Below, piece by piece: positions 1 through 10,176 of a stretch of DNA of 64,000 nt. The position numbers were made by a program, and so were the translations under genes. Origin of the DNA: Symsagittifera roscoffensis (Eukaryota; Xenacoelomorpha; Acoela; Convolutidae); the NCBI RefSeq assembly GCF_963678635.1, contig NC_087070.1:31163704-31227703 (forward strand). Reading direction: 5' to 3'. The notes under the pieces are model-generated. The model was given only the letters and a program-made list of their open reading frames with translations, made no database searches and had not been told where the DNA came from. Numbering within the stretch: position 1 is the stretch's first letter; each line of letters opens with the position of its first letter.

Positions 1-282
1 TAGCGCCCATCAAATGTCGGCAAACAAGCGACTCCGGTACAAACAAGCAACATGAATGCATCAGGGCTAAAAAAAAGGCCACCTATAAAATATATTTGAC
101 GAGTTTATAGTTAACAGTTCTCAAAAAGTATCTCTTAGCAAAAGACACACCACTACACAAGTGTTTTTTGGATCCTCATTCAGTTTTAAAGTCGAGCACG
201 TCTCAACTATTCTAGACAGAAACTTCGGCATCATGACAATGTTCTCGTGGTCTCAATTTGTATATTGAATCAATCCCTACTT

Positions 283-878
283 CTATCTGTAAAGAGAAAC
301 GCCCCCTGTTCCCGGAGTCGTATTTGCCCCTTGTCCCATGACTTCAGGTGTGAATGCCAAAATACCAAGCCTGAATTCACGTGACGCAGCCACTCCACGA
401 TTACTTGATACAGCACCGCCAGGAGTGAAAGCTGGAACATCTGGATAAGTTTCCCTTCTGAGTCTCTCGATGAAACTGCTAGAGGGGTGATCTGTATCAA
501 TTGGTAAAGGAGCCGGAGATAGAGACGAAGATGCTCCGGTTGTTCTTCGGGATCCAGCAACTGCACCTGGACTGTCGATGTTCATTTGAGATCGCATTCT
601 AGTTCCAGGAGTATCAGTAAATGGCCCAAAAGACGAATCCAGATTTCTGTTAGCTGCTCTTGATGAATTACCTCCTCCTCCTCCGAAAAGCGAAGTTTTC
701 ACAGTTGGTTTTGGCGGCCCTGTTGCTGAGTTTTGTCTCGTACCACTGCCAATGCTGCTTTGATGCTCACTTTGGGCTAAATATGCTTTGAACTTTTCAA
801 CGTGTTCCATTTCAAGTTTTATTTCAGTCAGAGGTTGTTTGATCATTTTGTCTGATTTGAACAAAAATGCTATCAAAT
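283..878 (-). CDS. Terminal coding exon of an unrecognised protein
   Basis: The minus strand is open from a good acceptor (pyrimidine-rich tract then CAG, at 880-879) to a TAG stop at 283-285. The exon is entered after the first base of a codon and adds 197 residues. The first 35 or so are charged and helix-like (KLEMEHVEKFKAYLAQ), as in a coiled coil. The remainder is low-complexity Ser/Gly/Pro/Thr sequence with a run of five Gly and FGPF, TDTPG and AFTPGG-type patches, typical of a disordered tail. I do not recognise the family. Third positions and residue composition look like real coding sequence, in contrast to the A/T-rich noise around it. The upstream exon is not certain; 7322-7446 is one candidate. 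Function unknown. Confidence 0.6.
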
Positions 879-879
879 C

Positions 880-1318
880 TGAAAACAAAGTGAAGCTTCG
901 ATTTATAATAAGAATACGCTACAGGCCTATGAATCTTTTACACGCACGAATCTTTGAAGATTGAGTTTTTTATACGGGCGAAGCAGGGCTTTGCAACGCT
1001 CCGCTAAAACACAAATCTAGCATTCGTTGTAAGCTAGCGGATAAAAATACGATGGTTGCCACTGAAAAAATGTCAAAAAACTAAAAACATTTTAACATTT
1101 ACCTCGAATTATGACAAATTTGAGAAACCTGTCAGAAACGCAATCATCAGCAAAAGTATAGGCACACAGATCAATTCAGCGGGCTGCAACTTAACCGAAA
1201 GCATTTGGGTAAACGACCATTGAGCCAAAACAAAATTGTTGTCAGACAAAAGTTTGAGCTATGAAGTTTCAAAACACGAAGTTTCTACGCCCTTCACCTA
1301 AAACACACTTCTCTTCTA
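880..1318. other. Non-coding stretch
   Basis: Presumed intron 5' of the 283-878 exon. No coding signal, RNA gene or clear repeat seen. Confidence 0.4.
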
Positions 1319-2050
1319 CAGTGCTGATTTAAACTAACCGGACAAAACGCGTTAACCTTGAAATTTAAAACGCATTTTTCTCAAAATGGGTTGAGTTTAG
1401 GTGAAAACTTATGAAGACAAAACTTGCTTAAAATTTTGGCAGAATTAATATGGTGTAATTTGTTTTGCGAAATTCGGGCCCGAAATTTTACCCCAAAAAC
1501 CGGTCATTTTGGCTTTTCTTAGTTAATCAAAAATTACTCAAAAAATACCCAGTCGATCACAGACATAATTATATCAAAGTGAGCCCCTTACGTAGCCCAA
1601 CAAACTTAAAGGAGGGTATAATCTCCAAAATATTGTATCAGTTAATTTATTTTTGTTTGATAGACAAAAAAGGTCATTTTTACTATATAAAATACCAACT
1701 TTTCATTTAAAAACAATTATTAAACAATATGCAATTTTCTTTGGAGAAAATAACCTTCTTAAAGTTTGTTGGGCTACGTAAGATGCTCACTTTGATATAA
1801 TTATGTCTGCGATCGACTGGGTATTTTCGGCGTAATTTTTGATTAACTAAGAAACGCCAAAATGACCCATTTTTGGGGTAAAATTTTGGGCCCGAATTTC
1901 GCAAAACAAATTACACCATATTAATTCTGCTAAAATTTTAAGCAAGTTTTGTCTTCATAAGTTTTCACCTAAACTCAACCCATTTTGAGAAAAATGCGTT
2001 TTAAATTTCAAGTTTAACGCGTTTTGTCCGGTTAATTTAAATCAGCACTG
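1319..2050. mobile_element. Foldback MITE with about 340-bp inverted arms, Tc1/mariner-like ends
   Basis: The left arm begins CAGTGCTGATTTAAA and the right arm ends with its reverse complement TTTAAATCAGCACTG. Both ends are flanked by TA (1317-1318 and 2051-2052), the target duplication expected for Tc1/mariner elements. The two arms match over roughly 340 bp, including a GGGCCCGAA block near 1476 and its partner near 1889, leaving a short A/T-rich centre. No transposase is present, so it is non-autonomous. The short open frames at 1465-1710 (+) and 1707-1904 (-) begin with the same peptide only because the arms are inverted copies. A half copy lies at 41498-41864. Confidence 0.85.
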
Positions 2051-2289
2051 TATTTCCCTACGACGCAAAATAAGGTGACTGAGCCGCTATAACCTCATCC
2101 GAAACCATTCAAGAGGGAAAAAACGGAAAAAAAAAGGAAATTATTTAAATGTAGAGTTGGTAAATTTACAAATAGGAGAACAACTTTCACTATAAAGGCT
2201 TCTCACTGCTAAACAAGGATACCCCATCGCTATGCTAGTTACACTGAAAGTTTCAACAACAGTAATCTATGTAAAACAATTACATAAGC

Positions 2290-2560
2290 AAACAAGGATA
2301 GCCGGTTAAAGTGCAAGTAGCACAAAATGTTCCGACCATAATCTTAAAAAATACAACAGAGATTTTTCAAATTATTGCCATTTTTTTTGGCGTGGTGTAA
2401 AAAAAGGAACTGAACAAAAAAACTGGAGATCACGTATATTCGACAGTCATAGTAAAATCAGCAAATTGAAAAACAATTTTTGTTGAAAAATTACTTAAAA
2501 AGAAAAAATCAAAAAAAAAATTTCGAAATTTTTTTTCAAGTTCTGCAGATTTTTGAATTT
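2290..2560 (+). mobile_element. Family A small DNA element, truncated copy
   Basis: Starts with the family head ACAAGGATAGCCGGTTA followed by TGTTCCGACCATAATCTT. It follows the 29741-30137 copy for about 270 bp, then loses similarity. No coding capacity. Confidence 0.6.
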
Positions 2561-2810
2561 TCGACAAAGTTTTCTTAAGACGGCAAAATGCCCCAAAAAA
2601 CATCCCCAGACATTTAGTTCCAAAATTTTCTTTTGGCGATAGTTGTCTTGGATCAATTTGTCTTAGATACATGTCTAGAAAATTTAAACTTCAGCCAAGC
2701 GTCAGCTCCATGCAATCAGATCCGAGTTGCTTTATGCATATATTAGCAAAAAAACAAGCAAGAAATACTTTTATTTATTCATATTCAGAAAGGCATTACA
2801 AAATTTTAAC

Positions 2811-3343
2811 ACAGAGGCGAAGTTGCACTTCGCATACAGAAGCAAAAGTAGGACCGATAACACTACTCGGAACAACTGAATGAGTGAAACTTTGAGTCTA
2901 CAATATTACATAAGTGACTCACGCCAATTATTAGTCTATACAATTGCTAAGGGACGCAAGCCAATTAAGACGCATTAGCAGTACCAGTCAATTTGAAGAA
3001 AAAAATCTAGCATCTAACATGCCTCATTTTATAGATCGTACGCATTTAAAATAGCATACGAAAAAGTTCATTAAAAACATCCGACCCTGCCCAGGTTCGA
3101 ACCCTCTTATTTTGCTGCTGGTCTCCTTCCCTACCTCTACGGTACAGATCCATGATGCCTTGAAGCTAAATTGCTATGTAATATAATAGTCTGTGTTGAT
3201 ATTCTTAGCATTGGCTAAACTTAATAGTTGGTTACTGATCAAAATGAGCACTTTCAAAATGAAGACTTATATTTGCGACTTAGCTTGGAAAAAAGAAAGT
3301 TCATACTATCACACAAGCTTTGCTTGTGCAATCGAAACAAAAT
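2811..3343 (+). mobile_element. Family B hairpin-ended element
   Basis: Left end ACAGAGGCGAAGTTGCACTT can form a GCGAAG...CTTCGC hairpin; right end ACACAAGCTTTGCTTGTG forms another. The segment near 3206-3320 (TTAGCATTGGCT, then GATCAAAATGAGCACTTTC) matches the right part of the copy ending at 8490. No coding capacity. A tRNA-like segment sits inside at 3083-3153. Confidence 0.6.
3083..3153 (-). repeat. tRNA-derived SINE head
   Basis: On the minus strand an A-box-like block (TACCGTAGAGGTAGGG) is followed about 40 bases on by a B box, GGGTTCGAACCTGGGC. The arms do not fold as a proper acceptor stem, so this is a SINE head and not a working tRNA. Confidence 0.5.
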
Positions 3344-4139
3344 CCCTTTTATAACTTACTTAGATGGCAATATTTATTCAACCTATATTTTTTCACTGGT
3401 TATTAGAGACAACTCCAATTTGCGATGGCGTTTCTCATAACTAATTATTAATGAAATAAGTAAACTCCGGAAAAAGCTAAGTAAAATCCTTAAGTAAAAA
3501 AAAAGTTTTTATTTAGCTTTAAAAAGTATTTTTAAAAAAAACATTAATAAAGTTAAGTAAAAAAGCTTTGTATTATTTCAAATGATTCAATATTTGAAAA
3601 CAAGGATAGCCGGTTACTCTGCAAATAGTACAGAATGTTCCGACCATAATCTTTAGAAAACTACGGTTTAGAAAAAAATTCCAAATGAGTGTAGTTTTTT
3701 CGGCTTGGTGTGATAAAAGGATCTGAAGTAAAAATCAAAATTAGGCTTTTTAGACCTTATAAAGAAAAATGACTTAGAAAAACTTTATAAAGAATAATTT
3801 CAAAACTTTTTGGTTCACAAAATGAAGCTCCAATAACTAGTTTTACTTACTTAAATTTAATTTTAAGGTCTTGAATTTGGCATAATTCAGCTGTTGTAAG
3901 CCTGTTCGCTTGCTTTATTGACTCTAATTAAGACAAGAAATCGAAAAGTTCAAACCGGTTTTTCTCAAAACTAAAAAAAAATGTTGGACAACTTTTAATG
4001 TGGTTCAAATAACGACAGAAAGGGTTTCAATATGATAAATCATTCAACCCACTTCGATGGTTATTTGCGGTACATATTTTGCGTGAAAAACAAAAACAAA
4101 TAAAGCACACCCGACAAAGTTCAGAGTAATTTACATGGA

Positions 4140-6890
4140 TAAGTGAACGAGAGAGTAATCTGCCACTTCTACTTCAATCTAAAAAAAACACCCGAATTTA
4201 TATAGAAGTTGGTTTACTACACTTTCATCGCTCCCTAATTAAACTGTTGATTATACTCAGTTTTGCTGCCAACCTGTGAAAGTTTATGGGCTCAGCTGCC
4301 AAGAGACGTGTCAGAAGTCACACGAACGACAACTGAGGAAAAAAGTCACAAAAAAGATAGTGAACTGGCAGATTGACAACAGAGCAAAACGAAGAGTCAT
4401 TGAGACAGGGCTTGAGACAATTCAGTGATCAGTGAAATCTGGAGTCACAAGGAAAGCTTTACGAAGCACACGAGAGAAAGAGATACAGAGAGAGAGAGAG
4501 AGAGAGAGAAAAAAAGGTGATAGATAGAAACTGACAAACTGTTCAATTTGATACACTCAATTGATGTGGTATTTTATAAAATTGTTGTTGCTTGGGGAAT
4601 CGTAATCCATCGCTGCGAGATCTGAACTCGATCCTGCTTTGAAGAATAGAATTTCCACAAAAAACACTCCAAAATTTCTGTTTTGTTAATATATACTGCT
4701 ATGTATGAAGTCTGTGAAGTCAACTTAGCTTTGCTGAATCACTGATGAGTTATTCAGTACGCTTACCGTTAGGTTTTGGATCAGATTTAGGTAATGAGAT
4801 ACATACTTACTTATATTATGCGCTGTGATATGTTTGCTGATATCATATAGACTGAATTTTTGTCATTGAAAAGTACGTGGAACATGAGGTAATTGTTCAG
4901 AGCAATAGGGTTTAGGTTAAAAATGTCTAAGTCAGGGAGAATAGTGTTTCAGGAAAAGAAGATTTTTTGTATTTTGCAGAGCAATATGAGGCTAGAATTT
5001 TTCATCTTAAACTGAATAAAGTTATCATGAGAAGTAGATGAGAAAGATTTTGCATCAAGTGCTTGAAATAATGCTACTGTAGAACAGAGGGAGACATCTT
5101 TAAGAAAAGAGAGAGAAATTTTAGGTGAAAAAGAAATCTAGGTTTGATATGAGTTCGTTCAAAGTTCAGAAAAAAATTTGGTTGTGTTTTTAAGACCTTA
5201 TGAAGGCAAGGCAAGAAAGGCTTGGGAAATTTTGTGCAATTGATTTCAGATTTTACTTCGAAAAGAATGAAAGCTAATGAGAGTGTAGTCGGCAATATCA
5301 CTAGAGCTGGAGAGTTGCAGTATAAATTAGATAAGTAGACGATGGTTTAAGAGAAGAGATAATTTTGTCAATCATTCTTAAAGGCCTACCAAGAAAGTTC
5401 AATACGTTTTGTACTTTCATTAAATTTAGCGAAGATGATAAGAAATTGAACGAAATTAAGAAAGACGTGTTAAACTATGAAAGTGAACATAGAAATGAGA
5501 AGGAGACTAAACATTTGTTTATTTCAAGTACATAAACATGTTTAGGTGTAGGAGACATGTCACATGGCAGCTCATTGTAGATCTAAGTTAGTGAAGAAAA
5601 TTAACCAGTTATCCAGTGATAGACCTCCTGTTGAATTTTTCAAGTGCTTAGAAGAGGAAACAGCTAGGGATTATAAAAAGGTCATCGAGAGAAAAAGCGT
5701 GAGAGAAGAGTAGCAGTTGGCTGAAACAAAAGAAAGTTATTTTAGCTTTTACAACTCAGCCGATTCCACTGTGACCTTGTTACAGATTCAGGGGCAACTT
5801 GCAGTATTATAAAGTATAGGAACTTATTTGTTGAGCTGGACCAGAGTTTTAGCGAAACTGTTGAAAACGCTAAGAAAATGGGGTCTAATATTTTAGGTAA
5901 AGGATGAGTTGTTTATTGTGAGAGAATCAAGGAAATTTGAAAAAAAAAATTCAATGAGTGATTGTTTCTTGTACCAGAAAACTCAGAAAAATTAGTGTCT
6001 GTCTCACAACTTACTAGAGGAGGAGCTTAGGTAGTTTTTGTAGAAAAATCATGTAATGAGCAAGGAAATGGGACCATTTACCCGCTAAGTGGGCGAGGAA
6101 ATCTTTATATTTAGAAAAAAATAGGATTTGGAAATCACGAAAAATTAAGTGTTGATAAAGCGGAAAATAACTCTTCAGAGTTCAGAGTCAATAGGACTTA
6201 TTTTTCCAGAGAGACAGAAGAGAAGATTGAGAATTTTAGTGTGCAAAATGAGAACTTGATGATAAAGGACGATGATAAAATGAAGGAGGTAGAGTTGAAA
6301 AATGAGCCTAGAGCCCATCCAAAAACTAAAATGTCAATCGACGAACGAGGTAAGGAGTCGAGAAACTTATGCGAGGTTAAGAAGTTTCAGAGTCTGGACA
6401 TGAAGTTAGGTTCAAAGATAGTGGTGAGTAGAAAGAGCAGGCAAATTGATCAGGGTATTTGAGCTAGGACAGAAAAAAAACTGTCAACAAATAGCTCTCA
6501 ACAAACATCGTAAGGGACATGGTAAAACTGAACCTCCAGACTAGTGTCGGCTATGATCAGTACTTATTTTGAAAGGAGGAGTGTTAAGTTTGGGAGAAAT
6601 GGCTTCTCACTTTTTAGAGAAGTCACTTCCCACTTTTTAGTTCAAAATAAGAAGATGATTGGATATCGCACGATGTCACGCGATATCATACCATGAGATC
6701 AGATCTCAACACGCGGTTAACTTTCCGTATAAATAGACGTTGATTTACTTCACTTTTATCGCTCTCTAATTAAACTGTTGATTATACCTGGTCTTGCTGC
6801 TAGCCTGTAATTTACTTTACATGGATGAATGAGCGAGAGAGTTATCTACCACTTCTAATTCATTCTTAAAAAAATCACACCCGAATACAA
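4140..6890 (+). mobile_element. Ty1/Copia-type LTR retroelement fossil, internally deleted
   Basis: The plus strand carries remnants of a Copia-like gag (UBN2-type stretch around 5360-5500 with a degraded zinc-knuckle region near 5530), an aspartic protease with the DSGAT signature near 5788, and a gag-pre-integrase-like tail. A purine tract just before TGTTAAG near 6581 marks the likely start of the 3' LTR. LTR-like direct repeats lie at about 4195-4280 and 6725-6810, each next to another repeated block of about 75 bp. No reverse transcriptase or RNase H remains. The element is broken many times and looks old. Confidence 0.65.
4487..4510 (+). repeat. (GA)n microsatellite
   Basis: Uninterrupted GA dinucleotides just downstream of the 5' terminal repeat of the Copia-type fossil. 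Confidence 0.8.
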
Positions 6891-6925
6891 AGTTCATCCC
6901 CATTTTCAATGGTCGGAACAATAAC

Positions 6926-7321
6926 GGCACCACAATAAACGATCCTTCTGCTTAGCATATTGCCAAACTTCAACTAAGCCACAGATGCCTGTATTAGCCA
7001 GATGCAGCTCCTGAAGATTAAGCCCAACAGAAGCTTTGCTACAAAAATGCGTCTTTTCTTAGGGGAAAAATGACTAACGCAGCAATATCAGATTTCTAAA
7101 TGAGGTTCAAAAAGTTCAGATCAGAAGATACGTTTAACTAATATAACTGAAAATAAAAATTCTAAATCCAAAAAGCTTCTAAAATTTGTAACTTCAATAG
7201 CTTCTACAAAACAAAACGGTGTGACGATATATTTGCTCTGCCAGCAGAGACGGGATGGCAGCTCTGGAGATATGTTGTGTTGGGGCATACTTGTCATTTT
7301 ATTATTTGAGTGATATGGGCG
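6926..7321. other. Non-coding stretch
   Basis: No gene, RNA or clear repeat seen between the end of the family A element and the candidate exon that follows. Confidence 0.35.
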
Positions 7322-7446
7322 TTATCTATCTTTGTGGAACAGCACTGATTTCCGAACAATTTCCGAATTCGCCTTTTTGACCTGTTCTTCCAACTGCACG
7401 TCTTTAGAATCTGAGGGGAAGTTGAACTTGGCGAAATCTGCTTCGT
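7322..7446 (-). CDS. Candidate terminal exon, unrecognised
   Basis: The minus strand has a clean acceptor (TTGTGTTCAG, ending at 7447) followed by 40 codons and a TAA at 7322-7324. The residues (DSKDVQLEEQVKKANSEIVR) look like a charged helix and the composition stands out from the A/T-rich background. It enters in the same phase as the 283-878 exon, one base of the codon coming from upstream. No GT donor in the phase needed to join it to 283-878 is visible before the stop. It could be an alternative last exon of the same gene, the end of a small separate gene, or chance. Confidence 0.35.
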
Positions 7447-7496
7447 CTGAACACAACTCATAAATTAACTTAAAAATACTTAAAAAGCTCATAACC

Positions 7497-7577
7497 TAAT
7501 ACTGACATCATAACGACTGATATCATAACGACGCCCTACGAAAATACTGATATCATAACGACGCCCTACGAAAATAT
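7497..7577 (+). repeat. Short tandem repeat
   Basis: Three ACTGATATCATAACGAC-type units in a row, two of them followed by GCCCTACGAAAAT. Confidence 0.7.
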
Positions 7578-7680
7578 ATTATGGTTTTTTTTTGGTTTAA
7601 CGTAAACAGCTAAATTTTTGATACGTGACATTGATGCCCGATATCACCATTTGTTTAACAATTGGCTTAATCAAATGTTT

Positions 7681-8490
7681 GACACAGAGGCGAAGTTGCA
7701 CTTCGCATACACATGCAAAAATATGCCCGATAACGCTACTGGGAAAAACTGAATGAATAAAACTTTGCGTCTACAAAATTTCGCACACCAAATATTACGC
7801 ATAAGCAGTACGAGTTAATTTGAAAAAAAAAATTACCAACAAACATGCCTCAAGTAATAGAGCAGTCTATGGAGCAGTAGTAACATGAAAAACTTTAATG
7901 TAATTAAAAAAAGAAAATTTTTATTGAAACTTTTTGAGAAAATCACCCCCCCCCCCCGCACGCCATATTAAGTACAAAGTGATAAATTTTGCTCCTGGTA
8001 ATATATCAATTATGGTAAATAAACTTCCTTCAACCAATTTGGAACGATTTCTTTGACGGATTAAATCTCCGCTTATTCGTTAATAGCGCGAAATATATCG
8101 CGCGTTAATTGTCCCAAATTGGCAATTTTATACCCCCATAAATTTACAAAAAATGATCACAGGTGAAATATCTTTCCAAATTTAAGCTCATTACAACAAT
8201 ACTTTTTGAATGATATAAAAAATACCGTCAAAAATTGCTAGTTAAAAAGTCGAAATTTGTCCGAAGAAATAAAACGACCCCGATCACAAATATTCCGTTT
8301 TTTTTTTTCGTTACGAAAGTCGGAACAAAAAAGTTTCTGTTAAAATCCTTAGCATTGGCTGTACGTAATAGCTGGTTATTGATCAAAATGAACACTTTCA
8401 AAATGAACATATTTTATCGCAACAATATTTGCGTCTTAGGTTGGAAAAAAAAGAGTTCATACTATAACACAAGCATTGCTTGTGTATAAA
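7681..8490 (+). mobile_element. Family B element with a family C element nested inside
   Basis: Left end ACAGAGGCGAAGTTGCACTT at 7683 and right end ACACAAGCATTGCTTGTGT at 8469-8487. The middle (7865-8331) is a family C element, so about 340 bp belongs to the family B host copy. Confidence 0.6.
7865..8331 (+). mobile_element. Family C MITE with CGCGAAATATATCGCGCG core
   Basis: Shares with 18242-18742, along its whole length, the blocks CGCCATATTAAGTACAAA, AATTTGGAACGATTTCT, the near-palindrome GCGCGAAATATATCGCGCG, AAAATGATCACAGGTGAAAT and the end GTCGGAACAA. Non-coding; small open frames here are chance. Confidence 0.7.
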
Positions 8491-8540
8491 AGCGTTCGTT
8501 GAACTGATGTAACAATATATATATCCCCACAAAACTCTTA

Positions 8541-9536
8541 CACAGAGGCGAAGTTGTGCTTCGCTAACACAAGCGAGAACACAATAAAATCAGCTTTATA
8601 AAGTGCAATAAGAAAAATTACTAATAAGCCTCGACTTACAGCCACGGGACATAGAAGCTGCAATTTTTTTGATTTCAACGAGCAAATGAACGAAAATTTT
8701 CTTTATGTTCTTGCCATTTTCGCTGCATCCTTTTAGGAAATAAGATTGAAAACTTTACATATTCTAGATACTTCTTAAGCCGCCAAAAATTGACAGTTAA
8801 GAGAATTGAAAGAGCTGTTTGTTAGCTCTGGAGAATTTATACCAGAACATTGGACAAAAATTACGCTCAACAGAACTGCTAATTAGAAACCCGAGCATCG
8901 ATTGGAGCAGTAATTTTTCCAAATTACTCGCTGGAACAATTCTTTTGTTGACTTTTTTCGATCATCAGCGCAAAACCATTCACGAAACTTTTGGCCGTTT
9001 TGTTACGCCGGACCAAATAGCTCTTTCAATTCAAATTCACTTAACTGTCAAATAATGGCGGCCTGAATAATAAGCCTAGCTCAAAAGCTTCTCAAATAAC
9101 TAGTTTGAGCCCGTTAACTAAAATTCCTTATATTGTTTGTGAGGATATTTCCACAACAAGAATACCTCTAAAAACTACGTTTGATATATTGGCAGGTCTA
9201 AGCCCTTCCGACTAACTGCATCTAGCATATGTCAAAATTTCAATTTTATATCTTGAATAGTTGCAGACAAAATGGCATAAAACGTTCATTTGCTTATTGA
9301 ATTCAAAAAGTGGCAAACTTTATGTCTCGTGACTGTAGTAATAATTCGGCTACGTCTCGTATGCTATCTGCGACCTAAATATTTTAATTTTCACGCAATA
9401 ACCACTCAGCCACGGACGCGTAATAAACCAGAAACACTAGCCTTAAATAAACACTTTCAAAGAACACTTTTGTTTGTGAGTTAGCTTGGGGAAAAAGAAG
9501 GTTCGTACTAATACGCTAAGCTCGCAAATGTAAAAA
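8541..9536 (+). mobile_element. Family B element, long form
   Basis: About 1 kb, beginning ACAGAGGCGAAGTTGTGCTT and ending with the family tail TTAGCTTGGGGAAAAAGAAG and a degenerate hairpin. Its interior resembles 60100-60300 (GGGACATAGAAGCTGC, TTGATTTCAACGA) and 59089-59240 (TATATTGTTTGTGAGGAT). The open frame at 8819-9055 lies in a module with inverted-repeat ends and does not resemble a transposase I know. Confidence 0.55.
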
Positions 9537-9715
9537 CATGCATCATTTCCAATAAACTTGAAAGCCTTAGTGCATACCATTTCTCATCTAAAGCAGACCC
9601 TTTTTTGACTACCCACGCACAATTTGGAACCAGTTACCGAATTCACACTATAACATACAAAAACACTCAGTAACACCAATAACTTAACTGAAAAGTGATT
9701 GCACATGAAAATGCG

Positions 9716-10034
9716 ATCAACCGTACAATCCCCCCTCCCCCCCCTTATTAGTTTAGGGGGGATAAAATACTCGTTTTTCAAAAATCAACTTTTAGGGCAA
9801 CTAAATTGATCTAAGAACCAAAAAATTTATTTCAAAAACAACTGAATAATAATTTGGTTAATAACAGTATAAAATAGGTATTTCTTTTGAAAAGTTTTCT
9901 CAAGCAGTCTATTCTGCGCTTTTTGTTTGAAATGAATATTTTATACGAAATCATTTTTCAAATTTAATACGTGGCTAGGGGGGGGGGGAGATTCTACGGT
10001 AGGTCACTTATGGGGGGAGATTGTACGGTTAACT
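9716..10034. mobile_element. Small element with C/G-tract terminal inverted repeats
   Basis: Left end CAACCGTACAATCCCCCC at 9718 is inverted at the right as GGGGGGAGATTGTACGGTTA near 10012-10033. The right end is doubled, with a second, altered copy at 9976-9998. It ends about 14 bp below the ABHD8-like stop codon, so it probably lies in that gene's 3' UTR. Confidence 0.55.
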
Positions 10035-10047
10035 GTAAATCTTTCTA

Positions 10048-10176
10048 TCAGAAACGCAAACCTAGTATGGGCTCCAGTATGAACTGTTGGAGAAGAGAGT
10101 TGACTATGGCTGCATTCTCTATCATCAACATATGGGATCCACCTATTATCATGTCCAGCCTACACAGCCTCAACGT
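10048..10176 (-). CDS. ABHD8: ABHD8-like last exon
   Basis: Acceptor CTCGTTTCAG, 42 codons and TGA. Contains IIGGSHMLMIE with the catalytic His, then VNSLLQQFI as in the family's final helix. Confidence 0.9.
   Translation of the reverse strand, partial: TLRLCRLDMIIGGSHMLMIENAAIVNSLLQQFILEPILGLRF

Larger units (their letters stand above)
3598..6925 (+). mobile_element. Family A element interrupted by a Copia-type fossil
   Basis: The family A head (AGCCGGTTACTCTGCAAATA, TGTTCCGACCATAATCTTT) begins at 3598. The family end (CATTTTCAATGGTCGGAACA) is found at 6907-6930, more than 3 kb later. The uninterrupted copy at 29741-30137 is about 400 bp, so the extra length is an insertion, mainly the Copia-type fossil at about 4140-6890. 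Confidence 0.6.

Noticed and set aside
283-878. Assignment of the first exon to the CKAP5/ch-TOG C-terminus or to a nucleoporin
   Set aside because: The short helical stretch and FG-like patches are too weak to support either name; left unnamed.
1465-1904. Two open frames starting with the same peptide on opposite strands
   Set aside because: They come from the two arms of the foldback MITE, not from genes.
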